Position numbers and translations under genes: made by a program. The notes under the pieces are model-generated. The model was not told the origin of the DNA. It worked only from the letters and a program-made list of their open reading frames with translations, and did not search any database. A DNA stretch of 64,000 nucleotides, taken from contig CP136065.1 in NCBI GenBank assembly GCA_032622095.1, positions 244,713,474 to 244,777,473 on the forward strand. The letters are read 5' to 3'. Positions 22,959-34,399 of this stretch are shown here, piece after piece. The number at the start of each line of letters is the position of its first letter. Within the stretch, counting starts at the first letter, position 1. The stretch is from Siphonodentalium dalli (taxonomy: Eukaryota > Mollusca > Scaphopoda > Gadilida > Siphonodentaliidae).

Positions 22959-23334
22959 GGTATCACCCCCCCCCCCTTCGGTACGTGGGATTCAGGGTGT
23001 TTTGAAGCCGTACGCGGGATTCATACCCCAGAATTAACTGGTATTCAGGTTCAAGCAAAACATATTGGACGTAGGTTTTGATGGCGCAAAATAATATTTT
23101 TGTGCTAGTTATCTGTATGAATGCTGAATGAGTGGGTAGAATAGCTTCTTGGGCATATTCGACCACTATGCCATCATAAAGTATCATTAATCGTATCATA
23201 ACGCCCATAATGTGACACCGGCGTCAATTTGTATGTCATTTATCGCATATTATTTCTTAACATGTATTCAGGATTCACCCCCCCCCCCCCAAAATTAACT
23301 GGTATTCAGGATTCAGGGGGAGGGGGGTGATACC
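22959..23334. mobile_element. Inverted-repeat element with poly-C ends
   Basis: The ends are GGTATCACCCCCCCC and GGGGGGTGATACC. Inside, ATTAACTGGTATTCAGG recurs in direct orientation near each end. No target duplication was found. Confidence 0.55.
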
Positions 23335-23743
23335 CTCTTATATCACCTCTGTTATTAAATTAATCCAATTTTGGACTACATGCTGGTACACGATCTCAAA
23401 ACATTGGCATCAATTTCCTCACTAGCAGATGGGCATAGCCTAAATATAGCCAGAGAATTCTGGACTGTTATATTTATGGGCACAACAAATTTTCTATATT
23501 CAGCCCAATTACGTTGCCAGGTACCCGGTAACCTAATCAATATTGGGCAGTAAACAACATTGTGACCAACATTGGGTCAAATTTCTGACAAGCTACTAAG
23601 CTTTTGCATTGGCTGTTTCATAGCTCAGTGCATATGTGTTAAGTAAATAAAGTGATCAATCAACGCACATTTCTCTATTAGAGGGCATTCAGGGTGCGCA
23701 GTTGTCATCAGAATGTAAAATTACCTCTTTGATAAATTGACAG

Positions 23744-23967
23744 AATTTGGTGATGCAGAACAATCAGAAGATATACAAGACATACATGTGCAATCACAAG
23801 AAATACAGACGTCTTCTACAAAACAAAGAACTAATGACGTCACACATGCCGCTTCTCAGAACAACCAAAATAAAGACGGAGAAAATCAACCATCCGGAAC
23901 AAATGGACTGATGAACAAAAGGCTGCTATCCATATTTAAAGCATCTAGGAAAGTATTTCACTTGTAA
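23744..23967 (+). pseudogene. Second exon of the recombinase-like gene, frame disturbed
   Basis: The acceptor AAATTGACAG is followed by AATTTGGTGATG. Joining phase 1 of the upstream exon gives an acidic, glutamine-rich linker (FGDAEQSEDIQDIHVQSQEI) that runs open to TAA at 23965-23967. Within it, another frame at about 23893-23925 reads NKWTDEQKAAI. That resembles the W-[ST]-x-E-E-K-x-A box which, from memory, follows the recombinase region in this family. The main frame resumes with SRKVF. This pattern suggests two compensating small indels, so the exon is probably decayed or a sequencing error lies here. Function is inferred only from family resemblance. Confidence 0.5.
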
Positions 23968-24102
23968 TAGCCTACCAGGGAAATTTCAATGTCTGGAGCC
24001 TATGAGGAAGGCTCCTGTCCTTAGTGCTTGACCCTGTGACCAGATTAAGTTTTTCATAAAAAACAATAAGTAAATTGTATGTCCACAGCGAGGAAACTTA
24101 AC

Positions 24103-24189
24103 CACAGGTCCCCGGAAAAAAAATTGACCCCACCCCCAATAATACTTCATTCTATAGAGTGGGGTAAATTTTTGTTCTGGGGACCTGTG
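24103..24189. repeat. 87-bp hairpin
   Basis: Arms CACAGGTCCCCGGAA and TTCTGGGGACCTGTG, with a partly paired interior (GACCCCACCC and GAGTGGGGTA). Confidence 0.8.
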
Positions 24190-24239
24190 CTTTCAACCTG
24201 TAAGACGAGTATACCGGTCAGAACCTTAGGCTTAAAAAA

Positions 24240-24500
24240 TAACCTTTTTATGTTTACCCATACCACAGTATGGTAAACATAGTGTCGTTGTCTGGATTGA
24301 CCACTCGTCGTTCGTCCGTCCGTCTGTCCATCCATAGACACTTTACGCATAATGTGATAACTGAACCATTTCCAATCTTATCGCAACCAATTTTGGTATG
24401 TGAGTTTCCCAGCCTCAAATACAGATCAATTTCGAATATGGGTTTGATCCGACTAGTTTTCACTGAGTTGTGGCCCTTTTTCAAAAAAAATATTCACTCT
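24240..24500. repeat. Dispersed repeat
   Basis: Contains GTCGTTCGTCCGTCCGTCTG and CCAATTTTGGTATGTGAG. This layout is common in interspersed repeats of marine invertebrates. Open frames through it on both strands are not credible genes. Confidence 0.4.
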
Positions 24501-25861
24501 TAAAAAAAAAAAAAAATATTTAGATTAATTTTCTTGCTCAATTTAACTACCAAAAACAAAAAAAATTATAAATAGAAAATATATAATAAAATATTTATTT
24601 TTTTGAAATAATTAACAACACCAAATTTGTTTAAATCGGTCCAAAATCTTGTGTTATGTACTGGTAAATTTGTTTGGAGCGACATTAAATCCAATTCACC
24701 AATTCCATCCCATACCTTTGGACTACTACATTCTCTATAATAGTACATAACAGTATACTCTATAATTCAACACCAAAACTCCGATCATAGTAATTTATTA
24801 TCGTCAAGGGATGGGTTAACATCTGCCGATCTTGATCGGCCTCTCATTGTTTCCTATTACCCTACCAACCTGGAAACATTTGCGCTACCTCTAGAAATAT
24901 TTAAATATATAGAAAAGTTAACTTATGCGACTGTCATTTGTATTGACTGTTCCAACATATATTTACCATAGAACACAACAGTTATGTTGCATTCTTCGAT
25001 TTGTATGGTAGAAGTCTACATTTTAAATCTGGTCAATGTTCACTGATAAACATCGCCTCACAGGACATATTATTTTGAGGGAATTTCAATGATGCAATCA
25101 TAATGGTAGCATTTTATTTCACCCATGGTAATTGCAGTCAATATTACCCGTAATTTTATCGTGAAATTGAAAATAATGTTTTTTTTTAAATGCAAAATAA
25201 AAAAAATTGACATACCTACCTGTACCTACCTGGAATTTTTTGGCCACATAACAGGAAACAAATGATTTTTTTTGCCTTTGCTATATCCCGTAAGACAGGT
25301 ATACCGGTCCGGTGGTAGTGTGTGTAGTTTTCTCCGTCTCCCTGCATATGTCGCCTATATTACTTGTCGTACCTTTTTGGAAAGGAAATAGCATGGGCTA
25401 TATGCTAGGATAACTCCGATCTTGTGCCAAGGCAGGGCTGTGTTACAGTGTAAATACGTGCAGTTACGTCATTTTAAGTGAAATTCGAGACTAATGAAGC
25501 TTGGAATTTATTTGTGTGTTCTCCAATAAGTTGAACGAAATGATGGTCGAAATCATTGTCGCATTGCTCATAAACGTTCATCGACGAGTGTCTCCAATGA
25601 TAGGTTTGCCCATAAAAGCATCTGTTTGAGAGGGGGTCCTCGTAATGGCGTATGCGCAGTCATAATTTTGTAGGATTTCTGTTCAATGCTTGTTTGTGTG
25701 AAAAACTTCATATAGCTTTTTTCCATGGGACATAAACTCTATTTGTAGTTCCGCAAAGTATCACGCTACGGTAAAAAAAATTGAATACATGTGCTAATAG
25801 TCTACAAGCCGTATTTCTAATTGGATCATTACCAAATTTTATATGCATGTTCAGATCAATG
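24501..25861. other. No recognised gene
   Basis: AT-rich with A and T homopolymer runs. No open frame over 65 codons and no element ends were recognised. Confidence 0.4.
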
Positions 25862-26230
25862 TCTAGACGAGAAAATCCTGTTTTGGTTCCTGTCGGCCAC
25901 ACAAAATGACTGCCATCATGGATTCCTTTTTCACAGTCTACAGAATTTATACATCAATTTTCTTTAAACTTTGAGTGACTCATTATGACCCCAGGATGAG
26001 AATGTCCCATTTTGGTTCCGGTTGGCCACCCCAAGATGGCCGCCATGGGGGCCATCTTGATTTTTTCTGCACTGTTGACAGGCTGCATTTATACATGAGT
26101 TTTCTCGAAACTTTTCATATTGACTCATCATGACCCCAAGATGCGAACAATCTATTTGGTTCCTGTTGGCCGCCATGGTGACCATCTTGGATTTCTTCCG
26201 CACAGTCTACATGCTGCATTTATGCTTATT
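25862..26230. repeat. Three tandem units of a GGCCGCCATGG repeat
   Basis: Units of about 120-140 bp share TTTTGGTTCCTGTTGGCC, GCCATCTTGGATTT and a TGCATTTATACATGAGTTTT segment. Confidence 0.8.
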
Positions 26231-26345
26231 ATGGCTCTTAGATCCCAGTCAATTATCCTTAATGACCAACAAATTTGAATGTTTACTGAATTTTAGTCAT
26301 TTCAACTATAATACAGCAGGTTCTTATTGGTGTTCGGAGCACATG

Positions 26346-27094
26346 GCGTGACATGCACATGTGTACACACCAGCGTTGTGAGGACAATTTGGTTTATGAG
26401 GACATTTCTCCTTAATGAAGTCGTCGAAATGGTTTAAAAGTTTCTAGTCAATAACAGTCTCTTTCGGGAAGGTGTTCATTGAATATTGATAATTAGTCAT
26501 TTAAGGACCTAAATTAGATTATGCTGAATACATACGGCTGTTTAAAGGATCAATTGAATTGAAATAATCTGTGTGTATATCAATTTCTGATAACATGTGG
26601 TTTCAACGTGGTCCTGACCTGTTGTTTCTGACGTCAGTGCCGGACTTCCTTATTTGGTAAACCTTGAATTGTCGCACATGCAGCTAAGTATTTTCACTGC
26701 CCATTCTATATTGATAAAACATGGGGAATTGCAGGAAAGTTGATTTTGACTAAAAGAGCAGGTTACCTCAATGGAGTGAAAGAAATAATTCATATCTATC
26801 AATCAGAAAGGTTCTATCAGAACTTATTTAAGTGGCGAGCATTACGGTAGTGGTCATGTCATTGCCTGTCATGATTGCTACATTGTCATTGACACTTACT
26901 TTTAGTTAAAAGAAATCTTTCACCTAGATTTTACAACTAGGTCAGGTGCTTAAGTGCTAAATGAGCTGGGATTAAAATACAAACTACTTCTCAAATGGAA
27001 ATACACAATCAATCAGAATGTGGTTTTAAGACCTTCGTGAAATAAAAAAAATTGTCCTCACAATGTTGGTGTGCAAATATGTGCATGTCCTCCC
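26346..27094. mobile_element. Inverted-repeat element with GAGGACAT ends
   Basis: The left end (26346-26406) is ACATGCACATGTGTACACAC plus CAGCGTTGTGAGGACAATTT. The right end (27041-27094) is the same sequence reversed. The ends are diverged relatives of the 65-bp repeats at 17 and 19-20 kb. The middle 640 bp has no coding frame. No target duplication was identified. Confidence 0.55.
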
Positions 27095-28269
27095 AATTCC
27101 ATGCATACAAATGCAGATTTGAAATATTCTGAACTTGTCTGATAATTGTTAACACAAAGATGACACAAATAAACTAAATCCATGCTAATCATGAGTACAC
27201 CCACAAGACGCTCTGTGTCGCTGACACATCTTCAAAGAATACCTCAATTGTCAAAAATTGTCTGGTGGCTGGGTGTCGTCGAATCAACCCGCACATATTC
27301 ACTTGTCTTGGATGAGGGGGCGGTGGGAATTATATTCCACGAAGCGAATATATTTCGAGATGAATTATCAGTTTGAAAGAAACAATGACAATTGGAAACA
27401 GAAAAGGAAAGATTAAATTCCCATACATGTATGTAATAATGAATGAAATTTGCTAGCTTATTGTCCACTGCAGACCCTTCCAGACCGGATCTTGCTAAAC
27501 TAACATTTGGAAAACTAAATGTTGTCATCTTCCTCTAACTGAGTCTCAATCTAGGTAGAGTTATTTTTAATTTTGAGTCAGATGTTGATGTTTTGATATG
27601 TGCAATGCTTCAGCGAGGTGGGATGGCCTGAGAATCGATATTTTAATTTTGTATAGCATTGGCCTGAATTGATTTATTCTCATATGTCCAGATATGACCT
27701 TAGCTGTTGAAAGTGACATTTGACACTAATTGAACCTGCTTACAGTTAGGTGCGGTGGGGCCTGATTTGACAATTTTATGAAGAAGCGAGAATGTTAAAT
27801 AATGATAAGAGCACACAGGCCGGTTATATATCAAAACGCTCTGCATCCCACATAGATTCCATTTACCTAGGTCAGAACATCCATGCTGATTCACAGTCCT
27901 CAGGAATAGTTCCTGAAAGTCTGCTGGTGGGGTTGTTCAGCATGTACATGAGAACAAGAAAACTGGCACTGTGTCAGTGAATATTTTTGATACAATATGT
28001 GCCTCAGACATGCAGGTAGAATATGCTGTGTGAGTCATTTCAGACATCTAACTAGTTGATGAAATAAACTTGTTTTCATTTCAAGGTCAAATCATCGACA
28101 TGTTTCAAATCAGTATATTTTTTTCACATGGTCATACTGTATCTGCATGCCTGGGACGCATTTTGAACCAAAAATATTCACTGATGATACAGTGCCAGTT
28201 AGGTTGTTCTCATGTACGTGCCATGATCCCACTAACAGACTTACAGGAGGTATTCTTCTGAATATTTAG
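27095..28269. other. No recognised gene; several short frames
   Basis: Plus-strand frames at 27182-27376 (64 codons) and 27792-27980 (62 codons) and a minus-strand frame at 27244-27528 (94 codons) have no family match that I know. No clear exon borders were found. These could be untranslated parts of an unrecognised gene. Confidence 0.3.
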
Positions 28270-28277
28270 CTCACATG

Positions 28278-29668
28278 GGTTACGTAGCGATTCTCCGAAG
28301 ACCCATAACTCCGAAGGTCCGATTCTCCGACGCCCCGATTCTCCGAAAGCCCACAACTCCGAAGTCCCGATTCTCCGAAATCCCATAACTCTGAAGACCC
28401 ATAACTCCGAAAACCCATAACTCCGAAGGCCTATAACTCCGAACGCCCATAACTCCGAAGGGCCGATTCTCCGAAGGTCCGATTCTCCGAAGATCATGTT
28501 TTATCGCTTATTAAATAGTGTACTGTCCAGTGACGGAGTCAATGGGGCCCTAGGGAAGACCGCCCCCCCCCCAAAAAACGTGTCAAATGTCATGTAAACG
28601 TCTGGAAATCCCTCGCGTATGGTTATATTTTGTATGGAACATGTACATGTAGATAATATATCCCCCCCCCCCGGAATCAGGAATCCAGCTTCAAATTTAC
28701 CATGGAATCCAGCCTCCGGCTTCAAATTGACACTGGAATCCGGCGTCCAGTTTCAAATTAACCCTGGAATCCGGCGTCCAGCTTCAAATTGACGTCTGGA
28801 ATCCGGTGTACGGTCCAAAATGGGTGGAATCCGGCGTACGAAAAGGGGGGAAGGGGCCCTCATATATTGGAAACGTTAACTATGTATTATAATAAGATGA
28901 TATCTACACCACCAGTAGTGTGCGACAAGCCTTAATTTTCCACAGAATGCTTAAATTTATGTAAGAAATACAATTATTTTGCCACAATGTACGTCTTAAT
29001 ACAATTAATATGATTAAACTGTGCACATCCGACTGCATTGGGGTGATTTGATGCAATCAAGTTCATTTTATATATGAAAAAAGGACAAGTTCTTCCCCGT
29101 TCACCCCTGTACATTTTACTCTGGCATCTCATGGGCCAACGTAACGTTATAGTATCTGGTGTATCATCAGTGGCGGGCCAGAATTACCATTTAGGTGGGG
29201 GCAGTAGGAAAAGTTTGAATATGTTGATGCCCCATGAACGATTTCCGGGCGTTTACATGACATTGGACATGTTTTGGTAGGGGCCCATATTGTCTGAAAT
29301 AGCAAGTAGAGATTTAATGGGGGCAGTAGGAATTTTGGGACCCCTTGGCTTCGCCACTGGACTGTACACTATTTAGTAAACGATAATACCCCGATAAAAC
29401 AAAATCTTCGGAGAATCGGACCTTCGGAGTTATGGGACGTCGGAGAATCGGGCCTTCGGAGTTATAGGTCTTCGTAGAATCGGCTCTTCGGAGTTATAGG
29501 TCTTCGGAGAATCGGCCCTTCGGAGTTATGGGCTTTCGGAGAATCGGATCTTCGGAGTTATTGGCCGTCGGAGAATCGGGTCTTCGGAGTTGTGGGCCGT
29601 CGGAGAATCGGGTCTTCGGAGTTGTGGGCCTTCGTAGTAATTGGTCTTCGGAGAATCGGTCTGACACC
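28278..29668. mobile_element. Fold-back element with inverted arrays of a 16-mer
   Basis: A 1391-bp element flanked by an exact 8-bp repeat CTCACATG (28270-28277 and 29669-29676). The left subterminal region (28287-28497) is about 13 units of 16 bp alternating CCATAACTCCGAAG and CCGATTCTCCGAAG. The right region (29404-29659) is 16 units of the same 16-mer in the opposite orientation. The inner ends of both arrays continue an inverted repeat (ATAGTGTACTGTCCAGTG and its complement). The 8-bp duplication suggests hAT-like transposition. There is no transposase frame. The apparent 95-codon frame is the repeat. Confidence 0.85.
28680..28850. repeat. Internal tandem repeat of the fold-back element
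   Basis: About five units of GGAATCCGGCGTCCAGCTTC plus AAATTGACA, each about 32 bp. Confidence 0.85.
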
Positions 29669-29944
29669 CTCACATGTCTGTCGTAGCCACAACCATTGGG
29701 AGCTATATGAAATGCAGTTCATGTTGATAGTTAACTTTACTATGTAGTATGTACTTCACTTGCTGACAATTATTCTGACTGGGATAAAAATTACAAAAAC
29801 TGTAAGATTCACAAGACCTCATCTGACCTTGACCTTAAATATATGTACATGTATACAAAGCTCCAAAGAGATGACAATTATTATCTTCTACACCAAATTT
29901 TGGCCTGATGTCATAGTATTCTGGGTGTCTGTATTATATCATAT

Positions 29945-30019
29945 AAATTATGTCAATTCTACTTTAATAGTGATCATATAATTTATATGATCACTATTAA
30001 AGTAGAATTGACATAATTT
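29945..30019. repeat. Perfect 36-bp inverted repeat with a 3-nt spacer
   Basis: Positions 29945-29980 are the exact reverse complement of 29984-30019, with spacer ATT. No difference is seen between the arms. This could be a young fold-back insertion or an assembly artefact. Confidence 0.95.
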
Positions 30020-31460
30020 GTATGAATTACTAGTGGTTCAGATTTATTTGTCATTTTGTTTAATATTATTTTTGTTTTAATGTACAATGTATGTACAATT
30101 TACATTAGCCCTTTTAATTGATGTGGGCATTACACTTTTCAATTGAGATGGCAAGACAAATTCTAGCTACCATTTCACCATCAGTGAGTTTGGAAATTGA
30201 ATATATATTTGCTATCTTCTATATTTATGTGCTGTGAAAATGCATACTTTGTTCAAATCAGAATGATAAATTAGTTACAATGCAGTAAAGTTTTATCACA
30301 TGTCAGAACAAAATTGAGTTGTTTTAAAAGTTAGTGGAAAACTGACACCTAGCTGTAGATTGGCTTTATGGTTTCAATATGTCTAAATAATGTCTTTCTA
30401 AGTATAAGAAGCATGTTTTTGTCACTTTTGCTATTTGTTTCATATTGTAATGACTGTTAATTTTATTTTACTCTGTTTTCTGTGAATAAAATTATGTTGA
30501 ATCAATTTTCGTCATTCAATCTAACTCTATGAGATGGGCTTATTGGCACCTTAAATGTGGTCAACTTGACAGAGTTCCAGGTGTCATCAAATTGTGAATA
30601 TCGGGCTGACTATTGATAATTTTTCGATAACATAAATTTGTCACAAATATGAAAATATGACATGACATTTTTAGTAAAATTATATGGTGCTATATATTTA
30701 ATGGCTATAATGTACATGTGGGACCTCAAGCTGATGTTTATGACCACTGTTAGAGTTGGAAACTGCTACCATTTGGCTTAGCACTGCAATTTTGGACATT
30801 TCAGTGCCCCTTGTGTGTACTACAGTACATATATTGAAAATGTTCCGTCTGATGATATGTTACACAACATGATTTCACTTGTTGTTGTAACTGTTGTGTT
30901 CAATGTGTTGTCCAAACAATTTCAGTCATGTTTCACAATCCTGGGTGACTTTTGGAGAAAACTCCTTAATTTATTTGTAGTAATCGATATAAACCATTGC
31001 ATGTTGTAAATGTTTTACTGACTATTTGTAGATATCCTCAAAAATTGGTTATCTATGTTGATAGGTGTTTTATTTATTTTTTCCCACCTTATTGAAACTG
31101 TTACGTTGGCCATCTTAAGTTGGAAGGGACACTTTTAACTCAACCTATTGTTACAAAATATTGTGATATATCACTGGGGATGAAATTACTCATATTCTGG
31201 TAGACCTCAATTGCTTCACTTCTATCAGCCAACTGCAGACACTGAAATGCCAAAACATTTTAACCTGTTTGATCCCAGGTAGTCACATTGTCTAGACGAA
31301 GGGTACAATTTCAGCACGAATATAAGTGTCCCCAGGCCCCAGCATCCATCTTTATGCCCATCAATCAAACTTCGTTGTCTGAATGGTATATTTATCAATG
31401 GCATCAAATGTTGGTATGTGGTATAATTACAAGTAAACACATATCACATTTGGTCAGGCC
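30020..31460. other. No recognised gene; possible 3' UTR
   Basis: Long AT-rich single-copy-looking sequence with an AATAAA at 30485-30490, compatible with a plus-strand 3' untranslated region. No adjoining coding exon was recognised. Confidence 0.3.
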
Positions 31461-31469
31461 CAACAACTA

Positions 31470-31603
31470 CAGTAATGCTCTATTAATCAATCCCTTAACC
31501 ACAGCAGAAAACTTTTCAGGATTTAGTCGGAAATATGGCTTGTTGCATTCATCGGAAAGCTCTTCTGCTGTGGTGAAGGGGTCGATTAATTAGAGCATTA
31601 CTG
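31470..31603. mobile_element. Pogo/Tigger-like MITE
   Basis: A 134-bp element with TA on both sides (31468-31469 and 31604-31605). Terminal repeats of about 35 bp begin CAGTAATGCTCTATTAATC. The TA target and CAGTA start fit the Tc1/mariner-pogo group. No coding sequence. Confidence 0.8.
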
Positions 31604-31925
31604 TATTATTGACCGATGTATGTACATTTTCAACTTATTTGAAGAATATGTAGTTTTTTGGGGGGTTATCCGATTGACAAGTGTAGTATTTATTAATCAA
31701 TCACCTCCAAACTTGTTAGGTATCGTAATAAAAAGAGGACGTGACTAAAATTAGAAATTGGTTCCATTCAGACAATATTCAACTGAGTTATTGCCCTTTT
31801 TCAATATGGAATATTTTGTTTCTGAGTTGTTCAGATGATAACTTGAGTTCTATACAATGCACTGATTAAGTTCGAATTTGGGTCTGGCAATGTTCGAATT
31901 TCTGAAACTTCGCATAGGGTCATGG

Positions 31926-32089
31926 TAAGTATTCGTTTCCGACCGAGGTATGGGTCATGTATGGCGGCGAGAGACCTGTTGAAAAGCGATGGTACAACCG
32001 AGTCCCCCATAGGGAGATGAGGTTCCTCGCGAGAGACAGTTCTTCTCGCCGCCATACATGACCCACACCGAAGTCGGTAACGAACTTAC
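31926..32089. repeat. Long hairpin
   Basis: Arms of about 50 bp contain GGGTCATGTATGGCGGCGAG and its complement, with the outer extension TTCGTTTCCGAC. The loop is about 60 bp. Probably a fold-back element. Confidence 0.85.
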
Positions 32090-32355
32090 AGACATTCTTT
32101 TCACATGTACACCACTTTAAAAGCTACATTAAATTGAATTTGAATATTCGAATGGACCCATCCGACAACCTATCTGATTTGCGATTCAGTCAGCTAGTTA
32201 ACAGCGATGATCATTTCCGTTTAATTCAGAATTGACGTTACAATGAAATTCTGGTGGAATTTTACGGATATATGATGTAATGCATTCGCATGCACTTTTG
32301 GTGTCATGTTGACACAATTTGTATCCAAAAAGTATTGATTCATCCCTTCAGATAC

Positions 32356-33133
32356 TTCACATTTATTATTTATTTGCGCTTATAATTAAGCGCAAATATG
32401 TGTCTCAATTTAATTGCGCTTAAGCGCAAATACTTACCACTCCCTTACTTCTCTCTGATTGTGAATGATTGAGTCCATCTCATAGTATATTATTATGGGC
32501 CCATAGTAATAGCCCCATAAAGGCTCGAAAGTTGAAAAAAAACATATTTCCATATGCATATCAGCATCTCTGTCCCTGGTGTCCGAATAATTGGTACCTC
32601 ATTCCCAGATCTCTAGTATATTTTATTAAAGGGACGTCTCCTGTACAGATATATACCATTTCCATGGCCATAAAAAGGGAATTAGGGGTTACTTCCCTTA
32701 TATGGTGTACTTATTGACTTGAAATAGGGGGAAAAACCCTATTTTCATATTATCAGCATCCCTGTCTCCATCAATTTGTGTCTCCATCCCAGAGATCTAG
32801 TATATTTTATAAAAGAGACATACCCTGCACAGATCTACGATTTCCATGGTCATAAAAGGAATCTAGGGGTTACTGGGGGATTGCTTCCCTCATATGGTGG
32901 ACCTATATAGACTTGAGTGATGTGTTTAGGCCTGTGCCATTTAAAATTAATTCAGGGGGGATCAATGAATATTAATTTTTATTTGCGCTTAAGGTAAATG
33001 ATTTGCGCTTAAGCGCAAATGATTTGCGCTTAAGCGCAAATGATTTACGCTTAAGCGTAAATATTTGCGCTTAAGCGAAAATGATAGAGGTTATTTGCGC
33101 TTAAGCAAAGCGTAAATGAATAATAAATGTGAA
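32356..33133. mobile_element. Fold-back element with subterminal 20-bp palindromes
   Basis: The ends TTCACATTTATTATTTATTT and the complement bound about 780 bp. Palindromes of the form ATTTGCGCTTAAGCGCAAAT lie at 32372-32397 (interrupted) and 32412-32431 on the left, and at 33001-33020, 33022-33041, 33043-33062 and 33063-33082 on the right. The copy at 33043 carries paired changes on both arms that keep the palindrome. The interior is a tandem duplication of about 200 bp (32515-32715 and 32730-32925). No coding frame or target duplication is clear. Confidence 0.75.
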
Positions 33134-33193
33134 AAGGGCCTCCCATAGGCGGCATTACATATGATTAACTCTGCGCGCCACATTGTTGATGTG

Positions 33194-33243
33194 TTCATGG
33201 ATGTAAACAATAACCCGACTCTGTTATTGTTTAAATCCATGAA
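33194..33243. repeat. 50-bp hairpin
   Basis: TTCATGGATGTAAACAATAAC pairs with its near-complement across 8 bp. Confidence 0.85.
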
Positions 33244-33289
33244 ACATTGTCTATCGCCGAGTTGATCCGGTGGTGGGGACCCGAGTCAA

Positions 33290-33688
33290 ACAATATGGGA
33301 GGTGTGTAATAAATGGAACCATCTTTGTGAGTACGTCCGTAATGTGACCCCATAACGTAACTAGTTTATGAAACAATCTGTGCTTGTGTGTTTCATTATG
33401 GGGACATGCAAATGTCCTTACAATGTATGGACTTCCAGATGTTGTGCATAATAGTGAAGTAATGAATCGAACCAGCCATATGAGGACGTCCTCACAATGT
33501 GTCCCCACAACTACGGTCCCTTTGAAAATATAGTTATAGAGCTAATTATACAATTTAGTACAATACCGAGACACTGTGCATCACTTGTGAATATATCAAC
33601 CCTGTAGCTCCATGGGAAACATGTGTCCCCATAACGCTGGTTTCTGGTTGGTTTCTCATGGGGTCCCCGCAACGTAACCTATACAAAC

Positions 33689-33723
<35 letters not shown>

Positions 33724-33740
33724 TGTGTGTAATCGATGGA
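33290..33740. repeat. GGGGACAT/GTCC-rich repeat and TG microsatellite
   Basis: Short phrases such as GGGGACATGCAAATGTCC, GTCCCCACAAC and TGGGGTCCCC recur. The right part ends in a long TG run at about 33690-33730. Non-coding. Confidence 0.6.
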
Positions 33741-34119
33741 CTCGAAAATGGCCCAGCTGATTTCGATGAAACTTGGTACGTGGGGGTATTTTCGGGTCAG
33801 GAGTAACATAGGCCTATTGATTTTCAAATCCGAGGTCAACTTTTCACGTGCCGAGGTCAAATCTGTTTTTACGCCGTTTTGCGCTAATATATTTCAGTTC
33901 GGTGCTCACAAATCGATTCGATATAGCGCGAATAATAAATTGCCAGTCATATAATTTGCACGGTTAGAATCTGTGGCGCTTCATCTTTCCAATGATGCAT
34001 CACACGCCTGTGTACGTTTAAAGTTTCTACCTTAATTCTCGGGAAGAACGCAGGACCATGCTTCGCTCATCGAAAATCATTGCGTAAATATATTACGCCA
34101 TCAACATATCGTGACGGTG

Positions 34120-34397
34120 ATCGCGTTAACTCTTAACCGGCCGATGTCGCGTTAACTCATCACCGGCCGAGGTATCCGCAAATGACATTGGGCTATATAT
34201 CACGGAAACGGGTGGAGCTATCGACTTGAAATTTGGTATGTGAATGTATCTTGCCCCGGATACGAATTTTATCGGGTCGTCGAGCCCGTGCGACGCCAGC
34301 TTCGCGCATGCGCAGACCAGATCTCGTAAACGGGTGGAGCAATCGACTTGAAATTTGGTTTTTGAATAGCCCGGACGAAGTCGGGTCACCTTCTAGT
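34120..34397 (-). repeat. Reversed copy of the 16 kb dispersed repeat
   Basis: The complement carries AACTAGAAGGTGACCCGACT at its start (34397) and two TTTCAAGTCGATAGCTCCAC-type segments. It ends near 34191, so it is 3' truncated relative to 15931-16545. A small tandem duplication, GCGTTAACTC.TAACCGGCCGA, lies at 34120-34170. Confidence 0.8.
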
Positions 34398-34399
34398 TT

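Larger units (their letters stand above)
21703..23743 (+). other. Candidate intron between the two recombinase-like exons
   Basis: Begins GTAAGTAA and ends AAATTGACAG, with consistent phase on both sides. It carries a dispersed repeat (22551-22910) and a poly-C-ended inverted-repeat element (22959-23334). Confidence 0.55.

Noticed and set aside
28210..28497. 95-codon frame with repeated SELWAFG units
   Set aside because: Direct translation of the 16-mer array (48 bp is 16 codons).
32356..33133. Possible origin of replication or operator array based on 20-bp palindromes
   Set aside because: The palindromes lie inside an element with inverted ends. No independent evidence for an origin exists.
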